Source: an uncultured Erysipelotrichaceae bacterium (GTDB taxonomy: Bacteria; Bacillota_I; Bacilli_A; Erysipelotrichales; Erysipelotrichaceae). Taken from it: a stretch of 14,171 nucleotides of DNA. The notes below the pieces were generated by a model, which saw only the letters and a list, made by a program, of their open reading frames with translations, was not told where the DNA came from and did no database searches. How positions within the stretch are numbered: position 1 is the first letter of the stretch; each line of letters opens with the position of its first letter. The position numbers and the translations under genes are program-made. Shown piece after piece: positions 1 through 6,848 of this stretch. The stretch spans positions 1 to 14,171 of the forward strand of contig CACZNO010000144.1 in the NCBI GenBank assembly GCA_902782505.1, read 5' to 3'.

Positions 1-387
1 CAGATCATGAAAGTGTTCTTCGCAAAGCGTAATGACATCTGCGTCGGGTTTATTGGAAAGCACTGCCAGACGGTATCCTTCCCGTTTCAGTTTTTCCATC
101 AGGGAAACAATTCCGGCATACGGTACGGCATAATCCTTGGCATGCGCCCGGTAATATGTTCGCAGATACTGAAACACTTCCTCAAAGCGCGGATCCGCTT
201 CTCCTTTGGGCAAAGACCGTTCGCACAGTTTCCGCAGTCCGTTTCCGACAAACATGCGCACTTCGTCCATCGTGTGTTCGGAATATCCGAAACGGCGCAT
301 CGTTTCCCGATCCGCCAGATACAGATCTTTCAGGGTATCCAGCAGGGTTCCGTCCAGATCAAACAATACCGCGTCATACCGTCTCAT
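1..387 (-). CDS. HAD-superfamily phosphatase, phosphoglycolate phosphatase-like (N-terminal 129 residues; runs off the left edge)
   Basis: The reverse strand reads MRRYDAVLFDLDGTLLDT from 387. This is HAD motif I, with the nucleophile Asp10 and the general acid/base Asp12. A helical cap region follows (about residues 20-95). Motif II then appears as LAVLSNKPD near residues 108-116. Lys and the C-terminal acidic motif lie outside the window. The cap layout with Asn-Gly-Leu-Arg (FVGNGLRKL, near residues 46-54) is typical of Gph/PpaX-type enzymes, which dephosphorylate small phosphates such as 2-phosphoglycolate or pyrophosphate in the cytosol. The exact substrate cannot be read from this fragment. 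The ATG at 387 has no Shine-Dalgarno sequence and lies 6 bases after a TATAAT box, so translation may be leaderless. The upstream membrane-protein gene on the same strand ends only 32 bases away. Confidence 0.85.
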   Translation of the reverse strand, partial: MRRYDAVLFDLDGTLLDTLKDLYLADRETMRRFGYSEHTMDEVRMFVGNGLRKLCERSLPKGEADPRFEEVFQYLRTYYRAHAKDYAVPYAGIVSLMEKLKREGYRLAVLSNKPDADVITLCEEHFHDL

Positions 388-393
388 AAGAGT

Positions 394-423
394 ATTATAT
401 CACTACCGAAAAAAACGGTTCAA
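394..423 (-). promoter_or_regulatory. Promoter of the HAD phosphatase gene (extended -10)
   Basis: On the reverse strand a TTGAAC -35 (423 to 418) is followed by an 18-base spacer and TATAAT (399 to 394), preceded by TGA to give an extended -10. The -35 box contains the TGA stop codon of the upstream membrane-protein gene. The start codon follows the -10 by only 6 bases, so the expected transcription start is at or next to the A of the ATG. Confidence 0.6.
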
Positions 424-932
424 CGTGTTACCGCCGAACCGCCTGCCTGAAATATCTTCTCTTTCTTCCATAATCCGAGCAGCACCCAGACCACCGGCAG
501 GAACAATCCCGCAAAATCCGGTGCGAAGTCCTTTGCGAACTGAACGATTCCCATTCCCGTCACAAGATATCCCGCCAGCGTTATTACGAAGATGCCGAAC
601 AGAATTTTCGTGATGAGGTAGACAAAATCCGATACTTCCGTGTTTTCCGGGTCCCCGTAGCTGAACAACAGAAACGACGCCAGCGCGTTCAGGATCCCTA
701 AGATCATCGCCGTCACATCCCCGCAAAGGAGATACCCGATCACCGGCAGAATCACCAATACCGTTAACCCCTCGATGTGAAGGCGCAGTTTTTTTGTATC
801 CATACCGATGTAATTCCATAACGCTCCGATCAAGGCGCACGCCGCCGCCGCGGTATTCATATCCCTGAACTTATACGCATACGCGAAGATCATCCAACCC
901 AAACCAATCATGACACGATGTTTTCCGTTCAT
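420..932 (-). CDS. Small multi-pass membrane protein, function unknown
   Basis: This 170-residue protein is largely hydrophobic. Roughly five to six membrane segments can be seen, at about residues 6-22, 26-44, 50-70, 72-90, 104-125 and 137-156, with a basic tail (KKEK). I chose the ATG at 932 because GGGAGG stands 8 bases upstream of it. An in-frame upstream ATG would reach 980 but lacks such a site and would run into the divergent promoter region. I do not recognise the family. The gene is divergent from the WYL regulator gene across a 90-base gap, so it is a candidate target of that regulator; this is inference from position only. It may be co-transcribed with the HAD phosphatase gene downstream, although that gene also has its own promoter. 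Confidence 0.75.
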   Translation of the reverse strand: MNGKHRVMIGLGWMIFAYAYKFRDMNTAAAACALIGALWNYIGMDTKKLRLHIEGLTVLVILPVIGYLLCGDVTAMILGILNALASFLLFSYGDPENTEVSDFVYLITKILFGIFVITLAGYLVTGMGIVQFAKDFAPDFAGLFLPVVWVLLGLWKKEKIFQAGGSAVTR

Positions 933-957
933 ACTTTTTTCCTCCCGAGCGTCCTCA

Positions 958-963
958 TTGTAG
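958..963 (-). promoter_or_regulatory. Possible -10 of the small membrane-protein gene
   Basis: On the reverse strand TACAAT (963 to 958) would place the transcription start just ahead of the GGGAGG site at 946-941, matching the short-leader style of its neighbours. A competing box, TATGAT, lies at 981-976. Neither has a good -35, so the assignment is weak. Confidence 0.3.
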
Positions 964-994
964 TACGGGATCCGTATCATATGTGCACCGTTTA

Positions 995-1003
995 TGGTAC
1001 ATT
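995..1003 (+). promoter_or_regulatory. Extended -10 promoter of the WYL regulator gene
   Basis: TGGTACATT reads as TGn followed by the -10 box TACATT. It would start transcription near 1010, right at the GGAGG ribosome binding site (1010-1014). No TTGACA-like -35 is visible at the right spacing. The two divergent genes share this short region, so one bound protein could affect both. Confidence 0.4.
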
Positions 1004-1022
1004 AATAACGGAGGTATTTTTT

Positions 1023-2066
1023 ATGAACACCCTTTCCGATCAAAGCCCCGCATTGTTGATCTTATCGGTCCTTCGAAAGCATTCCGACCCATCCCACCTT
1101 TTGACCCAGGAAGACATCATCGCCCGTCTCGAGGAAGAATACGGATTCCTGCTGGAGCGCAAGGCGGTTTCCCGCAACATCGAAAAAATCCGCAACGCCG
1201 GATATTCCATTGTGCGCGCTTCGAAAAGAGAGGATCCGGAAAAGCGCGGCGGATACTATCTCGACCTTTCGGAGGAACTCACCGAAGCCCAGTGGAAGAT
1301 CATCCTGAGCGCGGTTTCTTCCGCGGGCTTTGTCAGCGAGTCCGAGGCGAAGGAAATGACCGAAAAGATCGGACGCTACGTCAGCGAGGCGACCCTTGAA
1401 AACCTGCGTTCCAATACCGTGGTGCGTTCGGAAAAGACGCAGAACCCGGAAGTCATCGATACGATTTCCGAGCTCGGAAGAGCTATTCTCGGCCGTTTTT
1501 CAATCCGTTTCCGTTATGTCGACTATTACTGGAAAGGGATCCCGCATTATCATCGCACAAAGGAATTCCGAAACGTCGTTCCCTGTGCGACCAAGTGGGA
1601 AAACGACCGGTTTTACCTGATCGGGTATCTCCGGGAAGATGACATCCTGTATCCGGCGGAATCCCAACGCACGGAAGAACGTTTATTCCGCGTCGACAAG
1701 ATGGAAAACCTCCTGGTAGATGAATCCAAGACCTATGATTTATCCAGAGTGGATACCGAACACTTTGCGGACCAGAAGATCGGCTTATATGCCGGAGAGA
1801 AGCGGTTGGTCAAATGCGCGGTGAATGAAAAAGGACTGGGGATGGTGCTGGACCGGTTCGGGGAGCGCACCAACGAAGTGCACGTCGGAAAACGCAAAAA
1901 CGACGAGATCTACCCTTTTGAAGTCTCCTTTACGGTGGAAGTATCGCCGGTCTTTTTCGGCTGGATGACAACGCTGGGAGATAACGCGAAGATCTTAGCG
2001 CCTCAAAGCGTGATCGGCGCGTACCTTGAACTTTCCCGCACCATCACCCGGATCTACGGAGAATGA
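1023..2066 (+). CDS. WYL-domain transcriptional regulator
   Basis: This is a 347-residue cytosolic protein. Residues about 9-66 form a helix-turn-helix region (LTQEDIIARL ... KAVSRNIEKI, with the recognition helix near 46-57). Residues about 85-135 form a helical linker. Residues about 150-232 form the WYL domain, with the signature region WENDRFYLIGY at 192-202 and the basic strand RFSIRFRY at 158-165. The rest (about 255-345) matches the WCX C-terminal extension. WYL proteins usually act as ligand-responsive regulators, and the ligand here is unknown. The ATG at 1023 follows GGAGG by 8 bases. An upstream in-frame ATG at 918 lies before the promoter and is not favoured. The divergent membrane-protein gene is the nearest candidate target; htpG, 73 bases downstream, has its own promoter and operator. 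Confidence 0.88.
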   Translation: MNTLSDQSPALLILSVLRKHSDPSHLLTQEDIIARLEEEYGFLLERKAVSRNIEKIRNAGYSIVRASKREDPEKRGGYYLDLSEELTEAQWKIILSAVSSAGFVSESEAKEMTEKIGRYVSEATLENLRSNTVVRSEKTQNPEVIDTISELGRAILGRFSIRFRYVDYYWKGIPHYHRTKEFRNVVPCATKWENDRFYLIGYLREDDILYPAESQRTEERLFRVDKMENLLVDESKTYDLSRVDTEHFADQKIGLYAGEKRLVKCAVNEKGLGMVLDRFGERTNEVHVGKRKNDEIYPFEVSFTVEVSPVFFGWMTTLGDNAKILAPQSVIGAYLELSRTITRIYGE

Positions 2067-2067
2067 C

Positions 2068-2096
2068 TTGCATTCCATCCGGTTTCGATGTATGAT
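2068..2096 (+). promoter_or_regulatory. Promoter of htpG
   Basis: TTGCAT (2068-2073) is followed by exactly 17 bases and then TATGAT (2091-2096). The predicted start point, about 2103, falls inside the CIRCE inverted repeat, so a protein bound there would block initiation. Confidence 0.65.
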
Positions 2097-2097
2097 T

Positions 2098-2124
2098 TTA
2101 GCAGTCAATGTTATAGAGTGCTAA
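2098..2124 (+). promoter_or_regulatory. CIRCE operator (HrcA binding site)
   Basis: The left arm TTAGCAGTC, a 9-base spacer and the right arm GAGTGCTAA match the CIRCE consensus TTAGCACTC-N9-GAGTGCTAA in arm length, spacer length and sequence, with one mismatch (G for C at position 7 of the left arm). It begins directly after the -10 box and ends 15 bases before the htpG start, ahead of the ribosome binding site. HrcA is the known repressor for CIRCE in heat-shock control. The hrcA gene is not in this window. Confidence 0.9.
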
Positions 2125-2139
2125 AAGAGGTGACAAAAC

Positions 2140-4029
2140 ATGGCGAAAAAACAGTTTAAGGCAGAATCCAAAAAACTTTTGGATCTGATGATCAATTCCA
2201 TTTACACCAACCGGGAGATCTTCTTGCGCGAACTGATCTCCAATGCGTCGGACGCGTTAGACAAACGGCGTTTTCTGGCTTTGACGGATAAGAAAGCCGC
2301 GGACAGCTTCGTACCGGAAATCAAGATCGAAGCTGATAAAACGGCGCGTACCCTTACCGTTACGGATACCGGCGTCGGCATGAACAAAGAAGAACTCGAA
2401 GAGAATCTGGGCACCATCGCCCACTCCGGGTCCGCGCGCTTCCTTTCGGAAGCAAAAGACAAAGAAAACCTGAACATTATCGGGCAGTTCGGCGTCGGAT
2501 TCTATTCGGCGTTTATGGTCGCAAAGAAGATCACGGTGGAATCTCTGCGTTTGGGAGAAGAAAAAGCGTGGATCTGGACGTCTGAAGGCGCGGACGGTTA
2601 TACGATCGAAGAAGGCAGCCGCGACAAAGCCGGCACTTCCATTACCCTGTATTTACGGGAGGATACCGATGACGTGAACTACAGCGATTATCTGGATTCG
2701 TTCCGGATCAAGACGCTGGTGCGCAAGTATTCCGACTATGTGCGCTATCCGATCCATATGGACATGGAGAAGTCCCGTCTGAAGGAAGGAACCGAAAACG
2801 AATACGAAACCGTTACGGAAAACGAGACCCTGAACTCCATGATCCCGTTATGGAAACGAAACAGGAAAGATATCACGAAAGACGAGTACAACAGTTTCTA
2901 TGCTTCGAAATTCTTCGATCATGCGGAACCCCGCAAGGTCCTGCACTATTCCGTGGAGGGAAACCTCAGTTACACTGCCCTTCTCTACATCCCGGGCGAG
3001 CCGCCGTTTGACTACTATTCCCCGGATTACGAAGGAGGCGTACAGCTTTACTCCAAGGGCGTCATGATCATGGAAGAAGCCAAGAATATCGTTCCGGATT
3101 ACTTCAAGTTCGTGCGCGGCATCATCGATTCCGACGATCTCTCGCTGAATATCTCCCGTGAGACGTTACAGGAAGACGCCCAGCTGAAGGCAATCTCCCA
3201 AAGCGTCACCAAAAAGATCAAAAACGCTTTGGCGGAGATGCTGGCGAAGGAACGCGAAACCTACGAGAAATTCTTCCGTTCGTTCGGACTGACCCTGAAA
3301 TACGGTATCTACAACGAATACGGCATGCGCAAGAAAGACCTGGAAGATCTGATTCTGTTTGTCAGTTCCAAGGATTCCTCCTATGTGACCCTGAAGGAAT
3401 ACACCGAGCGCATGAAGGAAGGACAGAAAGACATCTATTATGCCTGCGGGGAAAACGCGGAAAAGATCGAACGGCTGCCGCAGCTTGAAAAAGTCCGTGC
3501 GAAAGGATATGAAGTCCTGTACTTCACGGACCGTGTCGATGAATTCATGGTGCGCATGATGCACGATTATCAGGACCATATGTTCAAATCCGTTTCCCAG
3601 GGCGACCTCGACTTGGACAGCGAGGAAGAAAAGAAAGAAAAAGAAGAACTGAAGAAAACGCATGAAGGAATGCTGGAGGAAGTAAAGAAGGCGCTGGACG
3701 GCAAAGTCGTCGACGTACGTCTTTCCACCCATCTGACCAATTATCCGGTCTGCCTGAGCGCTTCGGAAGGAATCTCGTTCGACATGGAAAAGACGCTGAG
3801 TCAGATCCCGGATGAAAACCAGCACTTCAAAGCCGGAAAGATCCTCGAGATCAACCCGGAACACGCTCTGTTCCAGGCTTTGAACAATGCCTACGAAAAC
3901 GATAAAGACCGTTTGCGCGACTACGCATACCTGCTTTATAACCAGGCGCTTCTGATCGAAGGATTCCCCATCGACAATGCGGAAGAGTATTCCAGACTGG
4001 TCTGTGAACTGATCGCGAAATCGGCGTAA
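2140..4029 (+). CDS. htpG: Molecular chaperone HtpG (bacterial Hsp90)
   Basis: This 629-residue protein is of normal length for bacterial Hsp90. The N-terminal GHKL ATPase domain (about 1-215) carries LRELISNASDAL (29-40, with Glu31, Asn35 and Asp39), DTGVGM (76-81), the lid GTIAHSGS (91-98), GQFGVGFYSAF (115-125) and GTSITL (165-170). The middle domain has NISRETLQ with the catalytic Arg340. The dimerisation domain occupies the C-terminal quarter, preceded by a Lys/Glu-rich charged stretch near residues 489-510. It is an ATP-dependent cytosolic chaperone and homodimer that remodels client proteins with DnaK. The ATG at 2140 follows AGAGGTGA by a normal gap. It has its own promoter, a CIRCE operator and a strong terminator, so it is a single-gene unit. 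Confidence 0.98.
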   Translation: MAKKQFKAESKKLLDLMINSIYTNREIFLRELISNASDALDKRRFLALTDKKAADSFVPEIKIEADKTARTLTVTDTGVGMNKEELEENLGTIAHSGSARFLSEAKDKENLNIIGQFGVGFYSAFMVAKKITVESLRLGEEKAWIWTSEGADGYTIEEGSRDKAGTSITLYLREDTDDVNYSDYLDSFRIKTLVRKYSDYVRYPIHMDMEKSRLKEGTENEYETVTENETLNSMIPLWKRNRKDITKDEYNSFYASKFFDHAEPRKVLHYSVEGNLSYTALLYIPGEPPFDYYSPDYEGGVQLYSKGVMIMEEAKNIVPDYFKFVRGIIDSDDLSLNISRETLQEDAQLKAISQSVTKKIKNALAEMLAKERETYEKFFRSFGLTLKYGIYNEYGMRKKDLEDLILFVSSKDSSYVTLKEYTERMKEGQKDIYYACGENAEKIERLPQLEKVRAKGYEVLYFTDRVDEFMVRMMHDYQDHMFKSVSQGDLDLDSEEEKKEKEELKKTHEGMLEEVKKALDGKVVDVRLSTHLTNYPVCLSASEGISFDMEKTLSQIPDENQHFKAGKILEINPEHALFQALNNAYENDKDRLRDYAYLLYNQALLIEGFPIDNAEEYSRLVCELIAKSA

Positions 4030-4036
4030 TTGTTTC

Positions 4037-4065
4037 AAAAACCGTGAAGAAATCACGGTTTTTTT
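4037..4065 (+). terminator. Rho-independent terminator of htpG
   Basis: An 11-base-pair stem (AAAAACCGTGA pairing with TCACGG plus Ts) closes a 5-base loop (AGAAA) and ends in a run of seven Ts. It starts 8 bases after the htpG stop codon. Confidence 0.92.
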
Positions 4066-4083
4066 GTGATTTCACCCATAGTT

Positions 4084-4113
4084 TTGACAAACACGAGACG
4101 GAAGTGATACCAT
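4084..4113 (+). promoter_or_regulatory. Promoter of the lipoprotein gene
   Basis: A perfect TTGACA -35 (4084-4089) is followed by an 18-base spacer and TACCAT (4108-4113), preceded by TGA to make an extended -10. The predicted start is near 4120. The leader then holds a 10-base perfect palindrome, GGCTATAGCC (4130-4139), flanked by GCCT (4121-4124) and AGGC (4143-4146). This could form a small RNA stem just before the ribosome binding site, or could be an operator. Confidence 0.65.
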
Positions 4114-4161
4114 ATATTTCGCCTGAAAGGGCTATAGCCGTAAGGCAGAAAGGTGCACTGA

Positions 4162-4884
4162 ATGAAGCGATTCTTATTAACGGTTCTGGCAGCATTGATG
4201 ATCGTAGGTGGATGTACCGTGACCAAACAGTCCCTGATCAAGGAGCTGGGGTCCAACCCGGACACGGAACTGGCAAACCTCTGCGTCGATTTCTTCCAGA
4301 ATTACGATAAAAAACCGGCCACAAACATCGAACTTACCTTTGAAGACGAGACAGCGGTTTCCCTCAGCGATCCGATCCTGATTCAGCGGTTCTACCGCTA
4401 CATCATGAACATCTCCGTCAAGGCGAAGTCCACCGCGGGAGAACAGACCGGAGAAATCATCCGTCTGGCACTGGACAACGGAACTCTGGTTCTTCCGATG
4501 GAATTCGTCGGAGACGCACTGGTTCTCGGAAACGTCGCTTACGAACTGGCGGACGCGTCGGTCCTGCTGCAGCTGGTACGCCAGATCAAGGACGGCACAG
4601 CCCCTGTTCATGTCAAAGAGTTTGAAAATTATACCGCGCGGATCGATTCCCTGGTGCAGGTCGGCAATTCCCTGACCGCGGATCTCGAATTCGTCAATAC
4701 TTCCGAAGAAAAAATTGACACGATCGAAGCCACCGTTATCTTCGTAGATAAGGCCGGCAAGATCATGGCAACCAAGAAGATCAACACGAAACTGGAGAAC
4801 CCGCTCGAACCCGAAGGATCCTGCTGGATCGCAGTATCCTGCGACTACAAGGACACCATCGACGACGTTACCTTTCAGGATTAA
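4162..4884 (+). CDS. Putative lipoprotein, function unknown
   Basis: The 240-residue product begins with a short basic n-region (MKR), a hydrophobic core (FLLTVLAALMIV) and a lipobox ending Val-Gly-Gly-Cys, so Cys18 is the likely lipidated residue. It should be anchored to the outer face of the membrane. The mature part has no further membrane segment. Residues about 150-238 read as alternating strands (SLTADLEFVNTS ... TIEATVIFVDKAGK), resembling the immunoglobulin-like accessory folds (FxLYD-type) found on Bacillota surface proteins; this is a visual impression only. The middle part (about 50-140) is not recognised. The ATG follows AAAGGTG by about 7 bases. It is a single-gene unit with its own promoter and terminator. 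Confidence 0.8.
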   Translation: MKRFLLTVLAALMIVGGCTVTKQSLIKELGSNPDTELANLCVDFFQNYDKKPATNIELTFEDETAVSLSDPILIQRFYRYIMNISVKAKSTAGEQTGEIIRLALDNGTLVLPMEFVGDALVLGNVAYELADASVLLQLVRQIKDGTAPVHVKEFENYTARIDSLVQVGNSLTADLEFVNTSEEKIDTIEATVIFVDKAGKIMATKKINTKLENPLEPEGSCWIAVSCDYKDTIDDVTFQD

Positions 4885-4888
4885 CGAC

Positions 4889-4917
4889 AAACCGGATCAC
4901 GAATGATCCGGTTTTTG
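4889..4917 (+). terminator. Rho-independent terminator of the lipoprotein gene, overlapping the convergent gene's stop
   Basis: AAACCGGATCA pairs with TGATCCGGTTT around a CGAA loop, followed by Ts, giving an 11-base-pair stem. The TGA stop codon of the convergent reverse-strand gene (4899-4897) lies inside the left arm. On the reverse strand the T tract is short, so termination in that direction is less certain. Confidence 0.88.
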
Positions 4918-5370
4918 TGTGTTTTGAAGAGATCCTGTGAACTCGTAGACGATCAGCTTTGCGCGCATGGACGTCTCCGGAAGTGACAGGATCTTCCCCT
5001 GTCCTTCTTCCCGTACCCATCCGAGATATTCGCGGTTTTCCCCCAGCAGGCAATTATGGCGGTATACTTCCGCCAGTTTTTCACCGATACCGACAAAGAC
5101 GGCGCCGGATGCGGTTTTTCCTTCATTTTCCGTAAGCCAGCGGTCTTTTTCCTTTTCCGGAAGGTCCAGAAAAAACACCGGGATTTCCCGCATCCAGGGC
5201 GATTCGGCATCCCCTGACGCCTGAAAGATTCCTTCCGCAAGAAAGCGGTCCGCCAGATCATCCGGCGCATCAATGCCGTAAATCCGGACATTTCTTCGTG
5301 CCAACAGTCCGGCGATTTCCCGATTCGCCGTTTCAAACCCGACCAGTCCCGCGGGAGCGCATTTTTTCAT
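4897..5370 (-). CDS. Hypothetical protein, possible Rossmann-like N-terminus
   Basis: This is a 157-residue soluble protein with no signal peptide or membrane segment. The start at 5370 is chosen because GGAGGA stands 7 bases upstream; longer in-frame starts reach 5409 but overlap the promoter. The N-terminus (about residues 7-33: GLVGFETANREIAGLLARR then VRIYGID) has the strand-turn-helix-strand outline of a nucleotide-binding Rossmann unit, but it lacks the canonical GxGxxG, so cofactor binding is doubtful. It is much shorter than a complete dehydrogenase. The remainder is acidic and mixed, with a second Gly-containing strand near residues 91-97 (AVFVGIG). I do not recognise the family. It is divergent from the aminotransferase gene and convergent with the lipoprotein gene. 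Confidence 0.7.
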   Translation of the reverse strand: MKKCAPAGLVGFETANREIAGLLARRNVRIYGIDAPDDLADRFLAEGIFQASGDAESPWMREIPVFFLDLPEKEKDRWLTENEGKTASGAVFVGIGEKLAEVYRHNCLLGENREYLGWVREEGQGKILSLPETSMRAKLIVYEFTGSLQNTQKPDHS

Positions 5371-5389
5371 CCTGTGATCCTCCGGAACC

Positions 5390-5398
5390 ATCATATCA
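5390..5398 (-). promoter_or_regulatory. Extended -10 promoter of the 157-residue protein gene
   Basis: The reverse strand reads TGATATGAT: TGn, then TATGAT (5395 to 5390). A second overlapping TATGAT lies at 5400-5395. Transcription would start near 5383, at the GGAGGA site. No convincing -35 is visible. Confidence 0.45.
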
Positions 5399-5420
5399 TA
5401 CTGGCGCAAAAAGAAAAGAA

Positions 5421-5429
5421 TGGTACAAT
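5421..5429 (+). promoter_or_regulatory. Extended -10 promoter of the aminotransferase gene
   Basis: TGGTACAAT reads as TGn followed by TACAAT. The predicted start, near 5436, precedes the AGAGGG ribosome binding site and the ATG at 5457. The -35 region is poor. The divergent promoter lies about 25 bases away. Confidence 0.5.
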
Positions 5430-5456
5430 AGAAGCGTAAGAGAGGGTGTTTTTTTT

Positions 5457-6686
5457 ATGAACTTTACAAATGACAATGCAAACCGGACTCCGTTAGTCGA
5501 CAATGTGTTCCGCATCGCTTCCCTGGCGAAGGAAGACGCGAAGATCAACGGTGATTTGGTCATCAACGCAACGATTGGATCGTTGTGCGGGGAAGACGGT
5601 AAACTGGCCGCCTTGAAAACAGTCTACGACTCCTTCCGGGAAGTTCCGGACCGCGTAAAAGCCGGATATGCCCCGGCGATCAAAGGAGATCCCCAATATC
5701 TGCGCCTGGTCAAAGACTGGATTTTACAGGGGCACCTGTGTGCGATGCCAAATGCCGCAGTAGCCACTGCAGGCGGAACAGGCGCAATTTCCGCAGCAAT
5801 TTCCGCCACCACAAACGATTCGGACGCGGTACTGATTCCGGATATCGCCTGGGGATCGTATAAGATCATGCTGAATTACTTTCACCTTAAAGCTGAAAGT
5901 TATCCCCTGTTTAAGGGAAACTCCTTCGATACGGAATCGTTTGAAAGAATTGCCGGCGAAACCATCCGCAAACAGGGACGTCTGACCGTCGTCATCAATG
6001 ATCCGTGCCAAAATCCTACCGGTTACTGCATGACCCGCGGAGAGTGGGATAAAATCGTTGAAATACTGAACCGTATTTCGGAAAACGGACCGGTCACTCT
6101 GATCAACGATATCGCCTACATCGACTATATGAAGGATCTGGCGCATTCCCGCGATCATTTTGACGCCTTTGAAAAACTGGGACAGAATGTCGCAGTCGTC
6201 GTCGCGTTCTCTTGTTCGAAATCCTTAACCGCGTATGGCATGCGTTTAGGCGCCGCCCTCCTTCTTTCCAACAATAAGGACGCTGTCAAAGAACTCGAAA
6301 GCGTCATGGAACGTTATTGCCGTTCGGTGTGGTCCAATGTGAACAATGGGTTCATGAACACCTTTACAATTTTGATGAACAAACGCCGTGATGAGTATCT
6401 GGCGGAAAAAGCGCAGTACATCAAGTATCTGGCGAAACGCGCAGAAATTTTTACGAAAGAAGCGGACGCATGCGGACTGGAATACTACCCGTACAAAGAC
6501 GGATTCTTCGTCACCGTCAAGGTAGAAGATCCTGCGTTCCTGAGCACCTATCACGAAAAGCTCATGGAACATCACATCTACACCGTCAAAGTCAACAAGG
6601 GAATCCGGGTCGGGCTGTGCTCACTAAGTGAAAAAACCGCATCCGGACTTGCAGAAGCCATGAAAAAAGTTGCCGAAGAAATATAA
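5457..6686 (+). CDS. PLP-dependent class I/II aminotransferase
   Basis: The 409-residue length fits fold-type I aminotransferases. The PLP-binding elements are in order: a glycine-rich ATAGGTGAIS loop near residues 103-112, CQNPTGY with Asn186, NDIAY with Asp218 and Tyr221, SCSKS with the Schiff-base lysine Lys255, GMRLG with the phosphate-contacting arginine just after it, and GIRVG with Arg384, which should bind the substrate carboxylate. The reaction would be transfer of an amino group between an amino acid and a 2-oxo acid in the cytosol, probably of the aspartate or aromatic type. The specific substrate is not readable here. The ATG at 5457 follows AGAGGG by about 10 bases. The last codons form the left arm of its own terminator. 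It is a single-gene unit. Confidence 0.92.
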   Translation: MNFTNDNANRTPLVDNVFRIASLAKEDAKINGDLVINATIGSLCGEDGKLAALKTVYDSFREVPDRVKAGYAPAIKGDPQYLRLVKDWILQGHLCAMPNAAVATAGGTGAISAAISATTNDSDAVLIPDIAWGSYKIMLNYFHLKAESYPLFKGNSFDTESFERIAGETIRKQGRLTVVINDPCQNPTGYCMTRGEWDKIVEILNRISENGPVTLINDIAYIDYMKDLAHSRDHFDAFEKLGQNVAVVVAFSCSKSLTAYGMRLGAALLLSNNKDAVKELESVMERYCRSVWSNVNNGFMNTFTILMNKRRDEYLAEKAQYIKYLAKRAEIFTKEADACGLEYYPYKDGFFVTVKVEDPAFLSTYHEKLMEHHIYTVKVNKGIRVGLCSLSEKTASGLAEAMKKVAEEI

Positions 6687-6706
6687 TTCTTCGGCTTTCT
6701 TTTATT
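6672..6706 (+). terminator. Terminator embedded in the end of the aminotransferase gene
   Basis: GCCGAAGAA (6672-6680) pairs perfectly with TTCTTCGGC (6687-6695) around a 6-base loop (ATATAA) that contains the TAA stop codon. It is followed by a T-rich tract. The stem therefore encodes the last three residues before the final Ile codon. Confidence 0.88.
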
Positions 6707-6709
6707 CTG

Positions 6710-6718
6710 TGTTATAGT
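6710..6718 (+). promoter_or_regulatory. Extended -10 promoter of the riboswitch-ribU unit
   Basis: TGTTATAGT reads as TGn followed by TATAGT (6713-6718). Transcription would start near 6725, just ahead of the aptamer. The -35 position falls in the right arm of the preceding terminator and is not canonical. Confidence 0.5.
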
Positions 6719-6730
6719 ATGTAGGAACAA

Positions 6731-6834
6731 ACTTCAGGGTCGGGTGAAATTCCCAATCGGCGGTATACCCCGCGAGCTTAGGCACGAGCCGGTGAAACTC
6801 CGGCGGCGACAGTTACAGTCTGGACGGAAGAAGT
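6731..6834 (+). ncRNA. FMN riboswitch (RFN element)
   Basis: The aptamer contains the conserved RFN blocks in order: CTTCAGGG, CGGGTGAAATTCCC, the TCGGCGGTA block, CCCCGCGAGC, the GCCGGTGAAACTCCGGC hairpin, the GGCGACAGTTACAGTC block and GGACGGAAGAAG. The closing P1 helix pairs ACTTC (6731-6735) with GAAGT (6830-6834). These aptamers bind flavin mononucleotide. Placed 74 bases ahead of ribU and followed by an attenuator hairpin, it should lower expression when FMN is abundant. Confidence 0.96.
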
Positions 6835-6848
6835 CTTTTTTACACCCG

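Noticed and set aside
403..840. 145-residue reverse-strand frame over the small membrane-protein gene
   Set aside because: It is an out-of-frame shadow of a hydrophobic gene that has a good ribosome binding site.
3166..4056. 296-residue open frame antisense to htpG
   Set aside because: It mirrors the codon pattern of htpG, has no ribosome binding site or promoter, and its product is a Phe/Val/Gln-rich shadow with no recognisable motif.
4177..4890. 237-residue open frame antisense to the lipoprotein gene
   Set aside because: It lies entirely opposite a gene with a clear lipobox, promoter and terminator, and has no start signal of its own.
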